Assembly: GCF_027579695.1 (NCBI RefSeq)
Contig: NC_083574.1
Location: forward strand, 59,609,059-59,673,058
From: Neoarius graeffei
Taxonomy: Eukaryota; Chordata; Actinopteri; Siluriformes; Ariidae
DNA length: 64,000 nt
Reading direction: 5' to 3'
Shown: positions 34,354 through 46,433 of the stretch, in pieces
How the letters are laid out: the number at the start of each line of letters is the position of its first letter
How positions within the stretch are numbered: position 1 is the first letter of the stretch
Notes under the pieces: generated by a model
Told to the model about the DNA's origin: nothing
The model's input: the letters and a program-made list of their open reading frames with translations, nothing else
The model's database searches: none
Made by a program: the position numbers and the translations under genes

Positions 34354-35186
34354 AGGGATAGGCTCCAGCTTGCCTGCAACCTTGTACAGGATAAGTGGCT
34401 ATGGATGGTCTTTGGTAATGGTCCTCAGTACAATGTAAAAATGAAGTGTTGTCAAAAGAGAAAAGTATATAAATTAAAACAAGGTCTTCCCCTTGTTTTT
34501 CTATCAAATCCGTGCCTTCCAAAATGACACGCATGTACTGCCCAGGCCAATGCATCTAAATTATAGTGTAAGAGGAAGAGCTTCCTGATACGACAAGCAA
34601 ATGATTGACCACTAAGTTGGGGGCATCACAGAGTCTGGCGATTCCGCTTAGAGTCGATTAAAAGCATAGCCACATATATAAATTTACCCCGATCAGCCAT
34701 AACATTAAAACCACTGACCGGTAAAGTGAAGTACATTTATCTCATTACAGTGGCACCTGTCAAGGGGTGGGATATATTAGGCAGCAAGAGAAGTCAGTTC
34801 TCCAAGTTGATGTGTTGGAAGCAGGAAAAATGGGCAAGCGTAAAGATCTGAGAGGCTATGACAAGGGCCAGATTGTGATGGCTGGATGACTGGGTCTGAG
34901 CATCTCCAAAACGGCACATCTTGTGAGGTGTTCCTGGTATACAGTGGTGCTGGAAAGTTTGTGAACCCTTTAGAATTTTCTATATTCCTGCATAAATATG
35001 ACCTAAAACAACATCAGATTTTCACACAAGTCCTAAAAGTAGATAAAGAGAACCCAGTTAAACAAATGAGACACAAATATTATACTTGGTCATTTTAATT
35101 ATTGAGAAAAATGATCCAATATTACATATCTGTGAGTGGCAAAAGTATGTGAACCTCTAGGATTAGCAGTTAATCTGAAGGTGAAA

Positions 35187-35460
35187 CTAGACAGGGACAC
35201 TCTAACGAGTGCAAACCCCGCCTTTTCCCTATTAAAATACACTGGGCGAAAATTTCGAAGTTCTGCCATGACCTTGACCTTTGACCTCCAAAATTTAATG
35301 GTTTCCTTCCTGGGTGATTGGCAACACGTACAAAATTTGGTGCAAATTGATCCATTGGTTCTTGAGATATCTTGCAGACACACAGACAGACAGATACACA
35401 CACACACAGACTGACGCAGGTGAAAATAATAACCCCTCCGACTACTGTCGGCGGGGTTAA
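35187..35460. mobile_element. Small inserted repeat with hairpin 3' end, class unknown
   Basis: Comparing the leader with the usual family B arrangement, the stretch between 'gaaggtgaaa' and 'ttagagtcaggtg' is extra. It contains 'aaccccgcc' near its left side and 'ggcggggtt' at its right end. Just before that is a stem-loop, ccgac-tact-gtcgg. The core has 'ccttgacctttgacctcc', a word I recall from repeats in many aquatic animals. It has no coding frame. Confidence 0.6.
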
Positions 35461-35581
35461 TTAGAGTCAGGTGTTTTCAATCAATGGGATGACAATCAGG
35501 TGTGAGTGGGCACCCTGTTTTATGTAAAGAACAGGGATCTATCAAAGTCTGATCTTCACAACACGTTTGTGGAAGTGTATC

Positions 35582-36595
35582 ATGGCACGAACAAAGGAGA
35601 TTTCTGAGGACCTCAGAAAAAGCGTTGTTGATGCTCATCAGGCTGGAAAAGGTTACAAAACCATCTCTAAAGAGTTTGGACTCCTCCAATCCAGTCAGAC
35701 TGTGTACAAATGGAGAAAATTCAAGACCATTGTTGCCCTCCCCAGGAGTGGTCGACCAACAAAGATCACTCCAAGAGCAAGGCGTGTAATAGTCAGGTAG
35801 GTCACAAAGGACCCCAGGGTAACTTCTAAGCAACTGAAGGCCTCACTCATATTGGCTAATGTTAATGTTCATGAGTCCACCATCAGGAGAACACTGAACA
35901 ACAATGGTGTGCATGGCAGGGTTGCAAGGAGAAAGCCACTGCTCTCTAAAAAGAACATTGCTGCTCGTCTGCAGTTTGCTAAATATCACATGGACAACCC
36001 AGAAGGCTATTGGAAAAATGTTTTGTGGACAGATGAGACCAAAATAGAAGTTTTTGGTTTAAATGAGAAGCGTTACGTTTGGAGAAAGGAAAACGCTGCA
36101 TTCCAGCATAAGAACCTTATCCCATCTGTGAAACATGGTGGTGGTAGTATCATGGTTTGGGCCTGTTTTGCTGCATCTGGGCCAGGACGGCTTGCCATCA
36201 TTGATGGAACAATGAATTCTGAATTATACCAGCGAATTCTAAAGGAAAATGTCAGGACATCTGTCCATGAACTCAATCTCAAGAGAAGGTGGGTCATGCA
36301 AGGCAACGACCCTAAGCACACAAGTCGTTCTACCAAAGGATGGTTAAAGAAGAATAAAGTTAATGTTTTGGAATGGCCAAGTCAAAGTCCTGACCTTAAT
36401 CCAATCGAAATGTTGTGGAAGGACCTGAAGCGAGCAGTTCATGTGAGGAAACCCACCAGCATCCCAGAGTTGAAGCTGTTCTGTATGGACGAATGAGCTA
36501 AAATTCCTCTAAGCCGGTGTGCAGGACTGATCAACAGTTACCGCAAACGTTTAGTTGCAGTTATTGCTGCACAAGGGGGTCACACCAGATACTGA
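35582..36595 (+). pseudogene. Tc1 family B transposase, nearly full length
   Basis: The start ATG at 35582 gives MARTKEISEDLRKSVVDAHQ, with one frame problem near 35690-35800 (SSQTVYKWRKF lacks residues seen in copy 1, where QSTVRQIVYKW is found) and a stop after VIVR. The long frame 35852-36496 carries VLWTDETKIEVFG (first Asp) and [18 protein letters not shown]. The second acidic site reads VMQGNDPKHT, so a codon is lost and Asp is replaced by Gly. [11 protein letters not shown] retains the Glu. A TGA at 36494-36496 cuts the C-terminus, which would otherwise end HTRY at 36595. It is inactive. Confidence 0.9.
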
Positions 36596-37380
36596 AAGCA
36601 AAGGTTCACATACCTTTGCCACTCACAGATATGTAATATTGGATCATTTTCCTCAATAAATAAATGACCAAGTATAATATTTTTGTCTCATTTGTTTAAC
36701 TGGGTTCTCTTTATCTACTTTTAGGACTTGTGTGAAAACCTGATGATGTTTTAGGTCATATTTATGCAGAAATATAGAAAATTCTAAAGGGTTCACAAAC
36801 TTTCAAGCAACAGTAGTTAGTACCTACCAAAAGTGGTCCAAGGAAGGACAACCAGTGACCTGGTGACAGGGTCATGGGTGTCAAAGGCTCATTGATTCAC
36901 ATTGGGGCACGAAGGCTAACCCATATGGTCCAATCCCACAGAAGAGCTACTATAGCACAAACTGCTGAAAATGTTAATGCTGGCTAAAACAAAAAGGTGC
37001 TTAATAGTACTGTATTTTTAACCGCTTATGTATTTTATATCCATTACCAGATTTGTGCAGGTAAACAACCTGTCTCTTTTATGTGTAAAGTCCTTTGGTG
37101 TGGTTTTTCCCATGGTAATGATGACACAGGGATTTTACATGTGCAACCTTATACTTGAGCGAAACTGGATATGGTAACAATAGCGTTCATAGGGATTGAG
37201 AGAGAATCAAAAATAATGGACGTTTTCAATTACCTTTTGTTTACATTTATTTCACATGTTCATAAAAGGTGTCAATAATTTGACATACATTTTGAGAGAA
37301 ATACTGTTCTTTTAAAAAGTAATTCTGGAACAAATAAATAGACAAATACATGGGGGGGGGGGAACCACATGCAAGGTATA

Positions 37381-38222
37381 AACTACTGTTATACAGTGTC
37401 CTACAGGAAATTGTCTTCTTCCATAGATTAACAGTAGAGGGGGCCATAGTGTTTCTTATTAAAAGTGAAAAGCCATGTAGAAATCCATTCATTCCATCTG
37501 TCCATCATCTATCCCACCTACCTACTGAGGGTCACGGTGAACTGGAGCCAATCCCAGCTGACTTGAGGTGAGGGGCAGGGTACACCCTGGACAGAGAGCC
37601 ATTTATACTCATGGGCAATTTAGAGTAGCCAACTGACCAAATCTGCATGTCTTTGGACTGGGATGAAGCCCACACAGGCATTGGGAGAACATGCAAACTC
37701 CATGCAGAAAGACCCTCACTGGTTGATCAGCTGGTTCAAACCCAGAACCAACTTGCTGTGAGGCGATAGTGCTAGTAACCACTGCATCACCATGACACCA
37801 TCCATATAGAAATCTGTACCTCAAATTAGATTTTGTATACCTTTGTCAACATCCATCCATCCATTATCCGTAACCGCTTATCCTGTACAGGGTCACGGGC
37901 AAGCTGGAGCTTATCCCAGCTGACTACGGGCGAGAGGCAGGGTACACCCTGGACAAGTCACCAGGTCATCACAGGGCTGACACATAGAGACAAACAACCA
38001 TTCACATTCGCATCTACGGTCAATTTAGAGACACTAATTAACCTAACCTGCATGTCTTTGGACTGTGGGGGAAACCGGAGCACCCAGAGGAAACCCACAC
38101 AGACACGAGGAGAACATGCAAACTCCACACAGGGAGTTTGGCCCCCCATTGGGCACTTGGCTTGAACCCAGAACCTTCTTGCTGTGAGGCGACAGTGCTA
38201 ACCACTACACCACCATGCAGCC
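37381..38222 (-). repeat. Right arm of the large inverted duplication
   Basis: This is the reverse complement of 33530-34353, including both SINEs (37508-37795 and 37845-38222) and the unique bridge and tail. The arms face each other across a 3.0-kb spacer with the nested Tc1 elements. Confidence 0.88.
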
Positions 38223-38279
38223 CATCCTTTGGCAATATCCTTTCTTTATTTTCCTCTGGAGAACACTGTCAGCATAGTT

Positions 38280-38621
38280 TAAGTGGTCATAGTTTAAGGT
38301 TCTAGGTTCAAGCCCAGTGGCCAGTGGGGGCCTTTCTGTGCGGAGTTTGCATGTTCTCCCCGTGTCTGTGGGTTTCCTTCAGGTGCTCCGGTTTCCCCCA
38401 CAGTCCAAAGACATGCAGGTTAAGCTAACATGGGGCGGCCTTAGGCTGAAGCGCCCTTGAGCGAGGCACCTAACCCCTGACTGCTGCCCGGGTGCTGTAG
38501 TATAGCTGCCCACTGCTATGGGTGTGTGTGTGTGTTCACTGCTTCAGGTGGGTTAAATGCAGAGGAGGAATTTCACTGTGCTTGAGTGTGCGTGTGACAA
38601 ATAAAGACTGCTTCTTCTTCT
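38280..38621 (+). mobile_element. Chimeric SINE (DANA/Mermaid head, different 3' tail)
   Basis: The centre 'gtttgcatgttctccccgtg' and 'acagtccaaagacatgcagg' are of the same type as the other SINEs here. From about 38430 the tail changes to a block with 'gagcgaggcacctaacccc' and ends 'aaataaagactgcttcttc'. This tail type belongs to another fish SINE group. Confidence 0.65.
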
Positions 38622-38912
38622 TAATTTCAACAATGAAGTGAACAAGTGTATTTTGATTAAAAAGTTTGGGGTCAATGAGAGCCTGATGGTGAGGTATGAA
38701 AAAGGCTCTGCTAACATTTCACACTTCCTCAGTTCTACCCGCGTACGACAGGTGTGTTCATGTTCAATTTCCATAACATACAAACGTCCTGTATTTTTAT
38801 TGCCAGGTTCATTACTACAACTGTACATGACAATCGTGTTTTCAAAACTCCGAGATCCAGGGAAACTCAGATGTGCTTCTGATAGGAACACTTCATGTGG
38901 AATAATGCAATG

Positions 38913-39469
38913 CAGTGGTTCTTGAAAGTTTGTGAACCCTTTAGAATTTTCTATATTTCTGCATAAATATGACCGAAAACATCATCAGATTTTCACACAA
39001 GTCCTAAAAGTAGATAAAGAGAACCCAGTTAAACAAACGAGACAAAAAAATTTATACTTGGGCATTTATTTATTGAGGAAAATGATCCAATATTACATAT
39101 CTGTGAGTGGCAAAAGTATGTGAACCTTTGCTTTCAGTATCTGGTGTGACCCCCTTGTGCAGCAATAACTGCAACTAAAAGTTTGCGGTAACTGTTGATC
39201 AGTCCTGCACACCGGCTTGGAGGACTTTTAGCCCATTCCTCCGTACAGAACAGCTTCAACTCTGGGATGTTGGTGGGTTTCCTCACATGAACTGTTCGCT
39301 TCAGGTCCTTCCACAAGATTAACTGCTAATCCTAGAGGTTCACATACTTTTGCCACTCACAGATATGTAATATTGGATCATTTTCCTCAATAAATAAATC
39401 TGATGTTTTTGATATTTATGCAGAAATATCAACAATTCTAAAGGGTTCACAAACTTTCAAGCACCACTG
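38913..39469 (-). mobile_element. Tc1 family B, copy 3, internally deleted to 557 bp
   Basis: Both ends are present ('cagtggttcttgaaagttt' and 'ctttcaagcaccactg' before TA). Only the C-terminal transposase codons remain (39134-39316, reading [19 protein letters not shown] and ending HTRY), fused directly to the 5' leader. It is a classic deletion derivative. Confidence 0.9.
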
Positions 39470-39746
39470 TACAGTATATTGTCATATATGTTGGGAAATG
39501 AAGAGCTCTGATTGGATAGTTGCATATTCTGCTTCATTTAGTTTAATAATCATGTTTTGGGGTGGTGTAAGGAGTCCACTTTTGGGTTTTAGTATGAAAA
39601 TGCTTTTTATACTGTTGTAGAATAAAAAATAAAAAAAAAATTGTTTGTAAAAAAAAAAATCTTGGCAATTTTGACTTTAGGTTCATTTTAATAGGCATTA
39701 AAAAAAACCTTAAATAAGACAGCATACATGCGTTCTTTTGAATACT

Positions 39747-42200
39747 TTTATTTCCATTGAACAATTTAAAATTCGCATATTTGCATTCACAGTATGATAC
39801 ACCTCCACCCATCTGATTATAATAAAATCATAGATTTCTTCAGACTTCCGTTAACTTCCTCACACGCAAAAGAAATAATTTCTCCTGGATTCCAATATAC
39901 ATACAAAAGTACAAGAATAAGAAAAATACTTTCCATATTTTACACATATACTGTATATATACTGCTCTTTTAATAAAAAGGACTCCCAGTTTACAAAATG
40001 GTCCATTTTCTCATTGTATATCTACATTTACATACATAAAAAAATTAGGTTCATGGTACTTTTTTTAATTCAGATTTGTGTGCCATTCATATCTTTAGAT
40101 ACTGATTAGCAGGAGAGAGAGAGAAAAATGTGAGTATCTTTTCATACTGCCGTTCGGAATGAATAACCAGTGCATTTGGAACAATTCCTCCTAAAAACGA
40201 ATCCACTTCAATAACCTCATCAGACTAGGATGACAAATCTCCACCTTCCAAAAATACCCTTCCAACCAAGTCCCTTTTAAATGCCCTCTGACTACGATTG
40301 CGTCCATCTTTTATTTCATGTTCACTCCAGCTGTCCCAGTTACTCAGAGGTGTTTGATTTGCAGACGTTGTGTCTGGGTATGTCGAAACAAACCCGGTTC
40401 TGCAGCTTTTCTCAGCGTGAAGATCTGCTTAAATATACTTTAATGTAACAGAGTGGAAATGAATATGATGAGGTGGAAATAAAGGCTCCAGGGATGAAAC
40501 TACACCTGCCAGGAACACACCTAAGCACTTTGGCAGACTGTGTGTTTTTGCTGGCCGTCTACTTTTTCAAAAAATAACTAAAAAGATAGAAGGTTGGTGA
40601 AAAAAAAAGTCAATGTTTTTGATCCGGCTCCATTTAGTTGAGTTCCTCCTCCATTTTCCGTATCCTATTTGCCATTGAGTTTTCTTTACTCTACTCGCTC
40701 TCACACACACACGCGCGTGTACCAGGACAGGACTGTATGAACCGGCTCCCCAGTCAGGCTGAATTTTAGCCTTAACAAACATGAAAGGAATTTCCTTCTT
40801 TTTCATTTTCTTTTACACAAACACAGAACACATCAGATGGCATGCAGACAGCTGGGTCCACAAGAGGTCAAGGCCCCCCTCGCTCTCTCCGAGGCACGTC
40901 TCAGTGCGAGTAAAACATCTATTATTGATATATTTCGATGGAGAATGGAGAACAACCCCAGGCAGGCAGGCAAATATAAGCAGCCACCTTTAAAAAGCAG
41001 AGAGGCTACTCGAGTCTGGGGCCAAGCAGCTATCCACGGGTTCGTAACACTAAGCAGATTGAGGTGAGACAGGTCTGGGGAACCAGGCTGAGAGTGAGTC
41101 AGCATGTGATACATTCTGAATGAAAATGAAACGAGACAGATGCCAAAGTTTAGTGCGAGCAACGTGAAACTGACCGTGTGAATAAATGGAATCCGATTAG
41201 CATGAGTTGATCGAGAGGGAACTTGGCTTTCAAATGTCATTAGGACTGGATTTGCCATTTCCTCATGCAAGATGTACAGTAGATTATTGTATCGTTCCTC
41301 TTCCTGTTTTTTTTTTTTTGCTGCAATTCACTAGACGGTAGGCAACATTTGGCGCGTACTTAGCGCTGAAATTTAAAGCACAGGACAGATTTCTAAGGCT
41401 GAATTATGTCTAGCAGCAAAATTCACCCAACATTACACCACCAAAGGCTTTTTTTTTTGAAGAGATCATATGGTCAAAGGCAGACTGCTAGAGTAGAAGC
41501 AAATACAAAAATCCACAGCTAGAGCGTACATGTTTCATCAGTGGTACTATAAAGATGACCTAGTGTGTCCTAGCAGAATTTCCTGGAGCCCAAATCACAG
41601 AAATCGTCAATGCAGGACATACGTCATGGATCAGGACAGCTCTATTACATGCGCATTATTAACTTCTTTATCCTTCGTACCAATACTAAATACACGCCAT
41701 TTTGACATGCAGGACACATCAGGTAAACATTCCAGTGTCTCTGCAGTGTTCATGTGGTCGAGAACACAGACTCCACCACCGCTGTGATGCAGCTGGAGGT
41801 CGGACTAGGCATCAAGGCATCGATCGAGACCGCTGTGGAGAAAGTGTGGGTTTGTGTGCTCGTTTCTGCTCCTTCATCAGTTCTGGCACAATGTACGTAC
41901 GCTGTATGATATGAATGATCTTTTGTTCAGTTATTAGATAAAAATGAGACCATAAGGCACTTCTGTGAGGTGACGTGCACACATTTACTCTGGAGACGGT
42001 CCAGGCATCATTCACCCCTCACCAACTCAACTATGCTCACATTACAAGTTCTTCGGGAGATCAACATCATCTTGATGTTTTGTGACAGTAGGGACAATAT
42101 CATAAAACAGTTAGCCTTCAATTGGTTGCAGTTGTGCATAAAAACCTTATACGAGTGTGTTCCATATATGATATGATAAGAAATATTATTATGAGGTGTT
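39747..42200 (-). other. Probable pard6a 3' UTR
   Basis: This stretch follows the pard6 stop codon (on the - strand) and is free of recognisable mobile elements, unlike the rest of the window. Candidate poly-A signals (AATAAA on the - strand) lie at 39747-39752 and at 40310-40315. The extent is inferred. Confidence 0.4.
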
Positions 42201-43054
42201 TCACAACGTGATGAAGTTCCCGTCCTCCCTCATGCTTTCTTGGCTGCTGCTTGTCTTATTGGGGCTGCTGTTGTGCGAGCTCATAGAGCTGGTACTAGGC
42301 AATGAGACGCTCTGGGGGAGAGGCCTGTGCCCATAAGCAGCCAGTGAAGAAACAATGCTGTTTCCGTTGGTCAGGTGATGTGGCGCGTAGGCAGGCAGGT
42401 TATCGCTCTCAATAATGAGGTCGGTTTCATCATCTTCGCTGTCCCCTTCCATCACGCTGTTGCTATTACTGTACTGGCTAACAGTCTGAGAGGCAGGACT
42501 AGGAATGGAGTCCTGGGAAAGCATGGATCCTCCTGAGCCTGCAGAGTTGTTTCCAGCTGAGGTTTTGCTTGATCTGTGCATCACATTGTTGTGCTGATTG
42601 GCCGGTTTGACCGTCACAATCAGGTTGTGGCTGTTGGCCACCATCATGTCTGTAACCTGGTCCAGTGACTTGCCAGCCACGTCAATGCCGTTGACTTCCA
42701 GTATCTCATCGTTAACCCCGAGCAATCCTGTGCTCTCAGCCAGGCCGCCTTTAACCAGGCGCGAGATGAAGACACCAGGCACTTTCTCGACACCCTGTGG
42801 CGTGACGCGAACGCTCACACCATCACGAATATAGAAGCCCAGAGGTTTGTGGGTGCCATGCTTGTGCAGGCGCACACGGCGGTGCGTCTCCGGTAGGATG
42901 TCCACATCGATGATGGAAGAGATCTGGCGGAAGTCCTGCGGGTGGCTGATCAACAGACCCGATTTGCTCTTTTGTTGGGCGGCACGCAGACCTGCCAGGC
43001 CTTTTTTTCTTCTCTGCAGAGAGTTTGTCACAAAGACCACGGGCTCTTCCACAT
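42201..43054 (-). CDS. pard6a: PAR-6 cell-polarity protein, terminal coding exon (semi-CRIB and PDZ)
   Basis: The exon begins after acceptor 'gacccacag' (complement of 43055-43063) with [19 protein letters not shown] and ends with a stop at 42201-42203. Exon residues 35-55 ([20 protein letters not shown]) are the semi-CRIB that binds Cdc42/Rac-GTP. Residues about 58-155 form the PDZ domain, with the ligand-binding loop PLGFYI and the helix [21 protein letters not shown] Ser-rich tail with an acidic stretch ([15 protein letters not shown]) ends DGNFITL, the conserved C-terminal motif that in PAR-6 proteins can bind PAR-3. The protein links Cdc42 and aPKC in the PAR complex at apical junctions. 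The N-terminal PB1 exons are not in the window. PARD6B/G are alternatives; the nearby ranbp10 favours pard6a. Confidence 0.9.
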
Positions 43055-43204
43055 CTGTGGGTCAAGAAGAAGGAGAAAGTGGTTAAGCAGATGAAAAGAA
43101 GACATTACTTTCATCCAAGCCTCAGTCTAAGTCAGACACAGGAGGGATTCATGTCAAGATGCTGCCTCTGCACCAACTGGTACAAGTACTTTAGGCTACA
43201 TGTA

Positions 43205-43906
43205 CCAGTGTTTTCACAATTATTGGCACCCCTTGTAAAGATTAAGGGTGGGGGGAATCACCTTTTGGTGAAGTAGCTTCATCTCACACTGAAAAAAAAT
43301 ATGAAAAATCCAACCTTTACTTGAAATACATTTATTCAGAGAAAAACAAATCCCTCATCAAATAATTTTCAACAAAAACACGTGCCACTATTATTGGCTC
43401 CCCTGGACATGATAGTGAACTGAAGCATGGTTCCCATTTAAATTGCACATTTTTGAGTTGATAATCTGTAATCCATGACTTCTTGATTAACTGGGGAACA
43501 AATATGAGGTAACACAGAGGCCAAATTCCCTTAGTCATCCATCAACATGGGAAAGATTAGAGAACACACAAACCAAATGAAGGAGAAGTGTGCTGACCTT
43601 CATCAGTCATAAAAAAAATAAATAGCTACTCGCCTGAAAAAATGTCCATTTCTACTGTATAAGACAGTGGACACCAACTGGAACGGTTACAAACTTGCCT
43701 GGAAGAAGACCCAAGTTTATTTTGCCCCTAAATACAATGAGGATTGTAAGAGAGACCAAAAAAAAAATCTCCTTTGAATAAATTTATTTCAATTAAAGGT
43801 TGGATTTTTCCTCTTTCAGTGTGAGATGAAGCTACTTCACCAAAAGGTGGATTTTTTCTAACCTTTTTTATTCATTTTTACAAGGGGTGCCAATAACTGT
43901 GGAGGG
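43205..43906 (+). mobile_element. Defective Tc1-like element
   Basis: The left end 'ccagtgttttcacaattatt' with 'ggcacccct' is partly mirrored by 'ggggtgccaataactgtgg'. The sub-terminal words 'ttttggtgaagtagcttc' and 'gaagctacttcaccaaaa' are inverted. The middle, around 43550-43740, carries broken transposase codons (for example MGKIREHTNQM-like). Confidence 0.75.
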
Positions 43907-43928
43907 TTCTTCTTATCTGTTCGTTATT

Positions 43929-44300
43929 CATTTCATCTCATCTCATTATCTCTAGCCGCTTTATCCTTCTACAGGGTCGCAGGCAAGCTGGAGCCTATCC
44001 CAGCTGACTACGGGCGAAAGGCGGGGTACACCCTGGACAAGTCGCCAGGTCATCACAGGGCTGACACATAGACACAGACAACCATTCACACTCACATTCA
44101 CACCTACGGTCAATTTAGAGTCACCAGTTAACCTAACCTGCATGTCTTGGGACTGTGGGGGAAACCGGAGCACCCGGAGGAAACCCACGCGGACAACATG
44201 CAAACTCCACACAGAAAGACCCTCGCCGGCCCCGGGGCTCAAACCCAGGACCTTCTTGCTGTGAGACGACAGCGCTAACCACTACACCACCGTACCACCC
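43929..44300 (-). mobile_element. DANA/Mermaid-type SINE with 12-bp duplication
   Basis: The perfect ctgttcgttatt copies lie at 43917-43928 and 44301-44312. The tRNA-like head is at the right end and the 'gagatgagatg' tail (complement) at the left. It is full length. Confidence 0.9.
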
Positions 44301-44451
44301 CTGTTCGTTATTGCCAAGCAAAATTGTTTAGATTCGTTTTTTTCCCCTCAGAAAATGTCTGCTACAAACAGCACTCCCAGCATTACCCATAATAAGGATA
44401 AGAGGAGCAGGCAGGGCAAAGGAACACAATACATCATGATAATGGCAAGAC

Positions 44452-44478
44452 CGATGGATGGATGGATGGATGGATGGA
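44452..44478. repeat. GATG tetranucleotide repeat
   Basis: About six tandem copies of atgg. Confidence 0.9.
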
Positions 44479-44968
44479 CAAAAAAAAGCAATCACAAATC
44501 ACTCCGTCTCAGTCAGGCATATATTTAACTAAAAACCTTGCTGAGTAGGATTTACGCTCGTCTGACCTTCAGACCAATAAGATGACTTGTTTGTAGTGTT
44601 CGACATATGAGAGCATTCGTCTTATCCTCAGGCAAAAAAAAACAAAAAACTCCGATGAATATTATAACCCACTGGAGAAGAAACACAGGAAGTCATTTAC
44701 ACCTTCACTCAGAAGAGTGACTAACTCAATCAGCTATGTATATATACACACACTAAATATAAATCTGAGGGAGATTGCTTTGCAGTCATTATATAATACC
44801 ATGTCCACTAGTTGCAAAGCTTAAACATTAACCATTTAAAAAATTAAAGGAAAGGATGTCTTCACTACTCAGTTTATCATCTGTGCGAACAAACTAACTG
44901 GATGTCATTACAGTAATTTGATTAAATCTTGCACTAGAAGTAAAATTTTAAGGGCTCTGGTGTCTAAC

Positions 44969-45084
44969 GTCTCATCTCATCTCATTATCTCTAGCCGCTT
45001 CATCCTGTTCTCCAGGGTCGCAGGCAAGCTGGAGCCTATCCCAGCTGACTACGGGCAAAAGGCAGGGTACACCAAGTCGCCAGG
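44969..45084 (-). mobile_element. 5'-truncated SINE with 11-bp duplication
   Basis: Only the 3' 116 bases of the DANA/Mermaid-type SINE remain, between perfect tggtgtctaac copies at 44958-44968 and 45085-45095. 5' truncation with target duplication is the LINE-driven retroposition signature. Confidence 0.9.
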
Positions 45085-45256
45085 TGGTGTCTAACATAAA
45101 ATAATTTTCAGAATAGATATTTTTTTCAAAAATACGTGTGAAATGTTCAGCACTGTCATTAATGACATGACTGCTTATTATTAAAAAACTGCCATACAGG
45201 TCATTTTGATAGTTTTAAAAGATATCATGCAAAACACCAACCAGTGTACTTTAAAG

Positions 45257-46433
45257 CAGTGTTTCTCAACCACTGGGCGAAAATTTTTTCCAAGTTGAAG
45301 CTAATTTTTACTCATAGTAGGGTACAATTGCTGGGTCTTATTAAGCTACGGTCACACTACAGCTAGCGATGCTTTGTAACACGTTATTGATGAAAATGAG
45401 GCATTTTAGTGGCGATGCATGGCGATATACATGTGAGCTAAAAGTTGTGGTCATACAGTAGGTGAACACTTGACTGTCACACCTTTGCGTGCTTGAGTTT
45501 GGTGTAGCTCGAGCGGCCACGCGCGCTCAGAGCACGTTGTGCACGCTCTTGGTACCCGTTCATTATGGGAAACACCTGATACTGATTTGACTGCAATTGG
45601 CACATGCATATAAGGATGCTGTTTTCACAGAGGCTTTACGAAGTATTATCACTATCACAGTCACGTTTGTTTCTAGCCATGATTATAACGCTGTTTAAAT
45701 ATTCTGCTTAATGATTCTGCTTTCGTTTGTGTTTTGTTTTTATAAATAATCACACCTGTTAATAAATACTCTTCCTGCACTTGGATCCGTCTACCGTCGT
45801 CTATCTTGTCGCGTCCTGATCCCTAGATCTTTAACCCAGCCACATATAAAAAGTTGTACTCCTCCATGCTCTTCCAGGTTTCCATCGGTGTCCCCATGTA
45901 GAACAATGTCTGCAGCACTGGGTAGTTTTGAGATGTCAGGGAACTAAATGGATGGATAATTTTCCAACTCGTAGGAAAAATCCTTCTTTGTTAGCGTGTA
46001 AGGATCTAATCCCTTTGAGTGGTTTCTAGATCCACTTCTTTTGAGTGTACTTCTTGGTTTTAATAACTTGCTTGTTTGCTGTACACAAACATGGCAATAA
46101 GTTCTTGTGTTAATTGACCAGACTCCACTTTTGGATCATTAATCCCTTTTGGCTGAGAATGCCCTGCATGCAGGGTTTGGCTTCTGGCACATCCATACAG
46201 TTTTAAATACAAAACCTACAATTAAAAACAGTTTGTTTCTATTGCATATTTAATTCCTGGGCTCTCATCTGTAACAGGGAGTGATGTCACATCCAATTAA
46301 TCCACTTTACAATAGATTATTAGATTCTAATAGAATAGATGAGCCAAAATAATTGGGGATCTTTTTTAATGGGCCCTGACATGGTACAAGTATGAACAGG
46401 TGGAAAATACAGTTGAAAAAGTTAAGAACCCTG
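45257..46433. mobile_element. hAT-like element with nested repeat
   Basis: The left end 'cagtgtttctcaaccactgg' and the right end 'gttaagaaccctg' are hAT/Charlie-like. The flanks ctttaaag and ttttaaaa are an imperfect 8-bp duplication. The inside is mostly the repeat at 45341-46117. Confidence 0.55.
45341..46117 (-). repeat. Second copy of the 1-736 repeat, inverted
   Basis: Its sequence is the reverse complement of 1-736 with a scatter of differences. The coding remnant (FPD.SNYL...-type) lies around 45890-45950 on the - strand and is broken. Confidence 0.8.

Larger units (their letters stand above)
34942..36813 (+). mobile_element. Tc1-like transposon, family B, copy 2 (defective)
   Basis: The end 'cagtggtgctggaaagttt' follows TA at 34940-34941. 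The right end 'caaactttcaagcaacag' precedes TA at 36814-36815. Its leader carries a separate small insertion (35187-35460). Confidence 0.93.
34687..36985 (+). mobile_element. Tc1-like element, family C, split by family B
   Basis: The left part (34687-34939) starts 'accccgatcagccataac' and encodes MGKRKDLRGYDKGQIVMAG after an ATG near 34830. The right part (36816-36985) continues with VVSTYQKWSKEGQ-type codons ('taccaaaagtggtccaag'). The two parts join at a TA used by the family B copy. It is a C-terminally deleted, inactive transposase gene. Confidence 0.75.
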
